From positions 1 to 10,936 of the forward strand of contig CANQWJ010000029.1 in NCBI GenBank assembly GCA_947627525.1: a stretch of DNA of 10,936 nt. The letters are read 5' to 3'. Of this stretch, positions 7,408 through 10,936 are shown piece by piece. Every line of letters starts with the position of its first letter. Position 1 is the stretch's first letter. Origin of the DNA: an uncultured Bacilli bacterium. GTDB lineage: Bacteria; Bacillota_I; Bacilli_A; RF39; UBA660. The notes beneath the pieces are model-generated. The model had not been told where the DNA came from. It made no database searches and saw nothing but the letters and a program-made list of their open reading frames with translations. A program made the translations under genes and the position numbers.

Positions 7408-8250
7408 ATGCTAGTAAATGGTAGAAAAATATTACAAGATGCTAAAGAAGGAAAGTATGCTGTTCCGCAATTTAACATCAATAATTTAGAGTGGACAAAG
7501 AATATTTTAGAGGAATGCCAAGAATTAAATGTCGCTGTCATTTTAGGTGTTAGTGAAGGGGCAGCTAAATATATGGGTGGCTATAAAGCTGTAAGTGGTA
7601 TGGTAAAAGGACTAATGGAAGACTTAAATATAACGATTCCAGTATGCCTACATTTGGATCATGGATCTAGTTTTGAAAATTGTAAAAAGGCTATTGATGC
7701 TGGTTTTAGTTCTGTTATGATTGATGCTTCTAAACATCCATTAGATGAAAATATTCGTATTACTAAAGAAGTTGTTGATTATGCTCATCAATTTGATGTT
7801 ACTGTTGAAGCGGAAGTTGGACATATTGGAGGACAAGAAGACAATGTTTCTGGAACAAGTCTCAATGCAACTTTGGAAGACTGTTTGACTTTGGTTAATG
7901 GAACAGGAATTGATTCTCTTGCTCCAGCATTGGGTAGTGTTCATGGCTTATATAAAGGTGAACCAAATCTTGATTTCGAAACGATGGCTACTATCAATCA
8001 AAATTTAACAATTCCTTTGGTTTTACATGGTGGAACAGGAATACCTGATTATGACATAAAGAAAGCTATCAGTTGTGGAATTAGTAAAATAAATATTAAT
8101 ACCGAGTTACAAATTGCTTGGAGTGATGCTGTTAAAGTTTTCGTTAAAGAAAACCCTGATGTTTATGACCCAAGAAAAGTAATTGGTAGTGGTACTTCTT
8201 CAATGAAGGATAAAGTTCGTGAAAAAGTAGAAATGTTTAATAACAAATAA
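7408..8250 (+). CDS. fba: Class II fructose-bisphosphate aldolase
   Basis: Zinc-dependent glycolytic and gluconeogenic enzyme that interconverts fructose-1,6-bisphosphate with glyceraldehyde-3-phosphate and dihydroxyacetone phosphate. From ATG 7408 it has 280 residues, close to Bacillus FbaA. Visible class II features are HLDHGSS, with catalytic Asp84 and zinc ligand His85; VEAEVGHIGGQED, with the conserved Glu136; ALGSVHGLYKGEP, with zinc ligand His179; and LVLHGGTGIP, with zinc ligand His207. KININTE near residue 230 contributes to phosphate binding. The alternative ATG at 7396 adds four residues that do not match the family start and has a weaker ribosome site. It shares a promoter with murA, 35 bases downstream. 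A tagatose-bisphosphate aldolase is the alternative within the family, but similarity to FbaA and the gene neighbourhood favour Fba. Confidence 0.94.
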   Translation: MLVNGRKILQDAKEGKYAVPQFNINNLEWTKNILEECQELNVAVILGVSEGAAKYMGGYKAVSGMVKGLMEDLNITIPVCLHLDHGSSFENCKKAIDAGFSSVMIDASKHPLDENIRITKEVVDYAHQFDVTVEAEVGHIGGQEDNVSGTSLNATLEDCLTLVNGTGIDSLAPALGSVHGLYKGEPNLDFETMATINQNLTIPLVLHGGTGIPDYDIKKAISCGISKININTELQIAWSDAVKVFVKENPDVYDPRKVIGSGTSSMKDKVREKVEMFNNK

Positions 8251-8285
8251 ATAAAAAACAAATATGATATTGTAGTGGAGGTTTT

Positions 8286-9539
8286 ATGAAAGTATTAGAA
8301 ATTACAGGGGGAAAAGAATTAAGTGGAACAATCCGTATTAGCGGTGCGAAAAATAGTAGTGTTGCTTTAATCCCTGCTGCAATCTTAGCTGATGATACTG
8401 TTACTATTTGTAATGTTCCAGAGATAACAGATACTGATGCTTTGAGTGATATTTTAACTTATTTAGGTGCGGAAGTTAGACGAGCTAGTGAGAGTATTGT
8501 TATTAATCCCGTAACAATTGAAAATAAAGAAATAAAAGAGGAACAAGCTAAGAAGTTGCGTGCATCTTATTATTTTATGGGTGCTCTTCTTGGAAAATAT
8601 AAACATGTGGAAATGTACTTTCCTGGTGGTTGTTCCATCGGTCAAAGACCAATTAATTTACATTTAAAAGGATTTGAAGCTCTAGGAGCAACAGTTACCA
8701 ATGATGGAAATAAATATATTGTGGATGCTGATGAATTAAATGGTGCTAATATTTATTTGGATATCGCATCAGTTGGAGCAACTATTAACATTATGTTGGC
8801 AGCTGTAAAAGCTAAAGGTAAAACGACGATCGACAATGCAGCAAAAGAGCCAGAAATCGTTAATATTGCTACGTTCTTAAATAATATGGGGGCTAAAATT
8901 AGTGGTGCTGGAACGAGTGAAATTGTTATTGATGGTGTTGACAGTTTAAAAGGATGTTTCCATGAAGTAATACCTGATCGTATTGAAGCTGGAACTTATA
9001 CGATTATTGGAGCACTAATGGGAAATTATTTAAAGATTGATAACATCATTCCCGAACATTTAGAGTCATTAACTTCAAAATTAACGGAAATGGGTGTTTC
9101 TTTAGATATTGGACCAGATTATTTAATCGTCAATAGTGAAAAAAATTATAAACCTGTTAACGTTAAGACTTTAGGATATCCTGGATTTCCAACAGATTTA
9201 CAACAACCTTTTTCTGTTCTTTTGACGAAGTGCAACGGGGAGTCTTCCATCGTTGAGACAATTTGGGAAAATAGGTTTATGCACGTTCCTTATTTAAATA
9301 AGATGGGAGCAAAAATTGAGGTTGAAGGAATGAAAGCAAAAATAAGTGGTCCAACCCCTTTGAAATGTTGTGAAGTCGAAGCAACCGATTTACGTGCTGG
9401 TGCTGCTTTAGTAGCCGCTGCTTTAACAGCTGAAGGAACAACAACTATTACTAATATCAATCATATTTTAAGAGGTTATGAAAACATTGTAGAAAAACTA
9501 ACGGATGTTGGTGCTAAAATCGAACTTAAAGAAATATAA
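8286..9539 (+). CDS. murA: UDP-N-acetylglucosamine 1-carboxyvinyltransferase
   Basis: Catalyses the first committed cytoplasmic step of peptidoglycan synthesis, moving enolpyruvate from PEP to UDP-GlcNAc; it is the fosfomycin target. The 417 residues and two-domain inside-out barrel layout are standard. Key residues are visible: K22-N23 in SGAKNSS, R92 in LRASYYF, catalytic Cys116 in PGGCSIGQRP, and Asp304 in GYPGFPTDLQQPF. The presence of Cys rather than Asp at 116 predicts ordinary fosfomycin sensitivity at the target. Firmicutes often have two paralogues; position next to fba corresponds to Bacillus murAB (murZ). TGGAGG (8276-8281) precedes the ATG. It is probably co-transcribed with fba and ends at a hairpin terminator. 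Confidence 0.96.
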   Translation: MKVLEITGGKELSGTIRISGAKNSSVALIPAAILADDTVTICNVPEITDTDALSDILTYLGAEVRRASESIVINPVTIENKEIKEEQAKKLRASYYFMGALLGKYKHVEMYFPGGCSIGQRPINLHLKGFEALGATVTNDGNKYIVDADELNGANIYLDIASVGATINIMLAAVKAKGKTTIDNAAKEPEIVNIATFLNNMGAKISGAGTSEIVIDGVDSLKGCFHEVIPDRIEAGTYTIIGALMGNYLKIDNIIPEHLESLTSKLTEMGVSLDIGPDYLIVNSEKNYKPVNVKTLGYPGFPTDLQQPFSVLLTKCNGESSIVETIWENRFMHVPYLNKMGAKIEVEGMKAKISGPTPLKCCEVEATDLRAGAALVAAALTAEGTTTITNINHILRGYENIVEKLTDVGAKIELKEI

Positions 9540-9540
9540 T
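9535..9540 (+). promoter_or_regulatory. Possible -10 element overlapping the murA stop codon
   Basis: A perfect TATAAT at 9535-9540 could direct transcription starting near 9547, inside the left arm of the murA terminator, so transcripts would escape termination and reach the next gene. No convincing -35 is present (TTGGTG is 21 bp away) and there is no TGn extension, so this is weak. Confidence 0.25.
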
Positions 9541-9541
9541 T

Positions 9542-9566
9542 AAGTAGAGTAAAATCTACTTTTTTT
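9542..9566 (+). terminator. Rho-independent terminator after murA
   Basis: A 7-bp stem, AAGTAGA (9542-9548) with TCTACTT (9555-9561), closes the loop GTAAAA and runs directly into a T tract ending at 9566. The following gene begins only 14 bases later, with its ribosome-binding site directly downstream of the T tract. Confidence 0.8.
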
Positions 9567-9570
9567 ATTG

Positions 9571-9576
9571 GGTGAT
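9571..9576 (+). promoter_or_regulatory. Ribosome-binding site that fixes the start of the SGNH-like gene
   Basis: GGTGAT (9571-9576) lies three bases before ATG 9580, the same arrangement as at spoIIR and mntP. The in-frame TTG at 9568 would lie upstream of this site and is rejected. Confidence 0.75.
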
Positions 9577-9579
9577 ATT

Positions 9580-10233
9580 ATGAGTAGGATAAGTAAAATA
9601 TTAATATTAATAATGATTTCTTTTTTAACAGCTATTTCCATCTTTATCATTTATGAAAAAACGAGTACTAATTCTTATAAATACTTATCAATTGGTGATG
9701 GACTATCAAAAGGACTAAACCCTCTTGGTGTCAAAAGTTTTGATTATAATGATTACATTCAGGAATATTTAAAAGAGAATAAGCAAAAGATTTATTACTA
9801 TAATTACTCTAAACGTGATATTTCGATATCCGAATTAACTAATGATATCATCTATTTAAAAGATAGAACTTTAAAGAATTATCTTCAGACATCTAATTTA
9901 ATTATTTTATCTATTGGTGAAGTTGAAATAAAAGAACAAACACCAAAAGAAGAAGTTGAAGAAGATTTAAATAATCTCATTTTAGAAATAAAAAAATATA
10001 ACTCCAATCTATGTCTCTTAGGTCATTATGATATAAATGATTCCAATTATGAAAAGATTATGGAATTAAATGATATTTATAAAAGACTATCTAAAAAGCA
10101 TAATATTATATATATTGATACATCTAACATAACTTATTATTTAAAGGGTAATATTAATATTTATCCTACAATTAGGGGTTATAAGGATATAAGTCAATTA
10201 ATAATTAAGGCTATTAAACTAAAAAAATCATAA
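9580..10233 (+). CDS. Membrane-anchored SGNH/GDSL-hydrolase-like protein with replaced catalytic residues
   Basis: A 217-residue protein. Residues 6-24 form one N-terminal hydrophobic segment (signal anchor or uncleaved signal peptide), so the rest is probably outside the membrane. The fold looks like the SGNH hydrolase family: YLSIGDGLSKG (35-45) aligns with block I (SIGDSLTxG), LIILSIGEVEIK (107-118) with block III (GxND), and IYPTIRGYKDIS (194-205) with block V (DxxHPnxxGy). In each block the catalytic residue is changed: the nucleophile Ser is Gly41, the block III Asn lies in GEVE, and the block V Asp and His are Ile192 and Tyr195. The gene is otherwise intact and ordinary in base use. 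It lies between murA and rpmE, where Bacillus has rho. Role unknown; a non-catalytic binding protein is one inference. The family match is by eye only. Confidence 0.65.
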   Translation: MSRISKILILIMISFLTAISIFIIYEKTSTNSYKYLSIGDGLSKGLNPLGVKSFDYNDYIQEYLKENKQKIYYYNYSKRDISISELTNDIIYLKDRTLKNYLQTSNLIILSIGEVEIKEQTPKEEVEEDLNNLILEIKKYNSNLCLLGHYDINDSNYEKIMELNDIYKRLSKKHNIIYIDTSNITYYLKGNINIYPTIRGYKDISQLIIKAIKLKKS

Positions 10234-10238
10234 AGTTC

Positions 10239-10267
10239 TTGCAAAAAGGGATAATATTTGTTATAGT
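10239..10267 (+). promoter_or_regulatory. Putative sigma-A promoter for rpmE
   Basis: TTGCAA (10239-10244) and TATAGT (10262-10267) are separated by exactly 17 bp, with TG at 10259-10260 forming an extended -10. It starts right after the SGNH-like stop codon. Transcription would begin near 10274, giving a leader of about 50 bases before rpmE. Confidence 0.7.
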
Positions 10268-10280
10268 AAATTAGCAATTA

Positions 10281-10304
10281 ATTACTATGATTGTAATCAA
10301 TCAT
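10281..10304 (+). promoter_or_regulatory. Structured leader of rpmE (possible L31 autoregulatory element)
   Basis: ATGATTG (10287-10293) pairs perfectly with CAATCAT (10298-10304) around the loop TAAT, ending six bases before the rpmE ribosome-binding site. A competing stem, ATTAC (10281-10285) with GTAAT (10293-10297), uses part of the same bases, so the two exclude each other. Leaders that bind L31 and control rpmE are known in Firmicutes; that this is one is an inference from position and structure. Confidence 0.45.
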
Positions 10305-10309
10305 GGCGG

Positions 10310-10315
10310 AAGGAG
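10310..10315 (+). promoter_or_regulatory. Ribosome-binding site that fixes the rpmE start
   Basis: AAGGAG (10310-10315) lies eight bases before ATG 10324. The in-frame ATG at 10303 lies upstream of this site and inside the leader hairpin, so it is rejected. Confidence 0.85.
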
Positions 10316-10323
10316 TGAAAACT

Positions 10324-10533
10324 ATGAAAGCAGGAATTCATCCTGAATATAAAGACACTAAAGTAACTTGTGCTTGTGGAGAAACTTTCACAGTAAGATC
10401 AACAAAAGATGAAATGCACGTTGAGGTATGTTCTAAATGCCATCCTTTCTATACTGGAAAACAAAGTAGAAGTTCTCACGCAGGTAATGTTGATAAGTTC
10501 AACAAAAAATATGGTTTTAATCAAGAAAATTAG
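10324..10533 (+). CDS. rpmE: 50S ribosomal protein L31, zinc-binding type
   Basis: Protein of the large ribosomal subunit that forms part of the bridge to the 30S head. From ATG 10324 it has 69 residues and the family start MKAGIHPEY. Four cysteines in the zinc-ribbon arrangement are present: C16 and C18 (CAC) and C36 and C39 (CSKC), so this is the zinc-containing form rather than the zinc-free YtiA type. HPFYTGKQ (40-47) is the family signature. It has its own promoter and leader hairpin, and its stop codon is part of the terminator stem. The location after the murA region matches Bacillus, without the intervening rho. Confidence 0.96.
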   Translation: MKAGIHPEYKDTKVTCACGETFTVRSTKDEMHVEVCSKCHPFYTGKQSRSSHAGNVDKFNKKYGFNQEN

Positions 10534-10554
10534 AGAGAAATCTCTCTTTTTTTT
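10532..10554 (+). terminator. Rho-independent terminator overlapping the rpmE stop codon
   Basis: AGAGAG (10532-10537) pairs with CTCTCT (10542-10547) around the loop AAAT, followed by eight T residues (10547-10554). The left arm begins in the TAG stop codon. Confidence 0.85.
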
Positions 10555-10588
10555 ACACATAATTTTCAAAATAAAAAAGACGAAACTG

Positions 10589-10597
10589 TGTTATAAT
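10589..10597 (+). promoter_or_regulatory. Putative extended -10 promoter for rpiB
   Basis: TG at 10589-10590, one base, then a perfect TATAAT at 10592-10597. No good -35 is seen at 16-18 bp. It lies after the rpmE terminator and 30 bases before the rpiB start. Confidence 0.6.
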
Positions 10598-10626
10598 AAT
10601 TTTGATAATAAAATTGAGGTGAGTTT

Positions 10627-10936
10627 ATGAAAATAGGTATTGCTAGTGATCATCGTGGTTACGAACTAAAAGGTAAATTAATAAAGTATTTAAGTAATAA
10701 GAATTTTCAAATATTTGATTTTGGTACTAATTCAGAAGAAAGTGTTGATTACCCTAAGTATGCTTTTAAATTGGGTGAAGGTGTCGTTAATGGTGTAGTT
10801 GACTTTGGTATCGCTATTTGTGGTACAGGAATAGGTATTAGTATTGCTTGTAATAAAGTTAAAGGAATTAGATGTGCTAAAGTTAGTACTTCTAATGAAG
10901 CTAAGATGACTAGACTTCATAATGACGCTAATATCC
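10627..10936 (+). CDS. rpiB: Ribose-5-phosphate isomerase B, 5' part, cut by window edge
   Basis: Cytoplasmic pentose-phosphate enzyme of the RpiB/LacAB family, interconverting ribose-5-phosphate and ribulose-5-phosphate. About 103 codons are visible of the usual 145-150. The family start MKIGIASDHRGYELK contains the substrate-binding D8-H9; the catalytic cysteine is C65 in AICGTGIGIS, and NKVKGIRCA and TRLHNDANI (95-103) are further signatures. The ATG has GAGGTGA (10616-10622) upstream. Galactose-6-phosphate isomerase subunits are close relatives, but this position, near rpmE and mntP, corresponds to Bacillus rpiB (ywlF). Confidence 0.92.
   Translation, partial: MKIGIASDHRGYELKGKLIKYLSNKNFQIFDFGTNSEESVDYPKYAFKLGEGVVNGVVDFGIAICGTGIGISIACNKVKGIRCAKVSTSNEAKMTRLHNDANI

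Noticed and set aside
1520..10533. Possible UGA reassignment: none of the 11 complete genes ends in TGA (seven TAA, four TAG), and the window contains RF1
   Set aside because: The tryptophan codons I read are all TGG and no in-frame TGA occurs in any gene, so there is no evidence of UGA read as Trp. Absence of TGA stops in 11 genes is easily chance in an AT-rich genome.
10409..10630. Plus-strand open frame of 73 codons overlapping rpmE and extending beyond it
   Set aside because: It overlaps rpmE in another frame, runs through the terminator and rpiB promoter, and has no family features.
10732..10920. Minus-strand open frame of 62 codons
   Set aside because: Antisense to rpiB, Ser/Thr/Asn-rich shadow translation with no independent support.
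1..10936. Hidden mobile element, defence system, CRISPR array or tRNA genes
   Set aside because: Genes are packed with gaps of about 115 bases or less; I saw no transposase, integrase, direct-repeat array, terminal repeats or tRNA cloverleaf. Codon and base use look uniform.

Overview
The window looks like an ordinary core-genome segment of a very AT-rich Gram-positive bacterium of the Bacilli/Erysipelotrichia kind (low-GC Firmicutes). It has a cell wall (class A penicillin-binding protein, MurA), a Firmicutes-type RNA polymerase delta subunit, and spoIIR, a gene of endospore-forming lineages. Shine-Dalgarno sites are of the GGAGGTGAT kind. The code appears standard: every tryptophan codon I checked is TGG, and no complete gene contains or ends in TGA. 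I cannot name the genus from sequence alone.

Layout. Positions 1-1417 (minus strand) hold the 5' part of a PBP1A-type gene cut by the window edge. A 102-base divergent intergenic region follows. All later genes are on the plus strand: ywiB-like DUF1934 and argS as a tight pair (1520-3614); rpoE (delta) with its own promoter and terminator (3716-4212); prfA and prmC with a 1-base overlap, then spoIIR and mntP (4293-7326); fba and murA (7408-9539) ending at a hairpin terminator; a membrane-anchored SGNH-like protein whose catalytic residues look replaced (9580-10233); rpmE with a leader hairpin and terminator (10324-10554); and the start of rpiB (10627-10936, cut by the right edge). No stretch without a gene exceeds about 115 bases.

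Functional picture. Translation dominates (ArgRS, RF1, the RF methyltransferase, L31), with wall synthesis (PBP1A, MurA), central carbon metabolism (Fba, RpiB), transcription (delta), metal homeostasis (MntP) and sporulation signalling (SpoIIR). Nearly all these genes also lie together in Bacillus subtilis (rpoE...fbaA-murAB-rho-rpmE-tdk-prfA-prmC...spoIIR...ywlD...rpiB), but here the prfA-spoIIR-mntP block precedes the fba-murA-rpmE block. Six putative promoters all carry the extended -10 form TGnTAnAnT or close to it.

I see no phage, insertion sequence, CRISPR array, toxin-antitoxin or defence system. The most unusual items are the apparent SGNH pseudoenzyme in the slot where rho sits in Bacillus, the structured rpmE leader, the delta subunit lacking the lysine tract of B. 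subtilis, and the swapped gene blocks.
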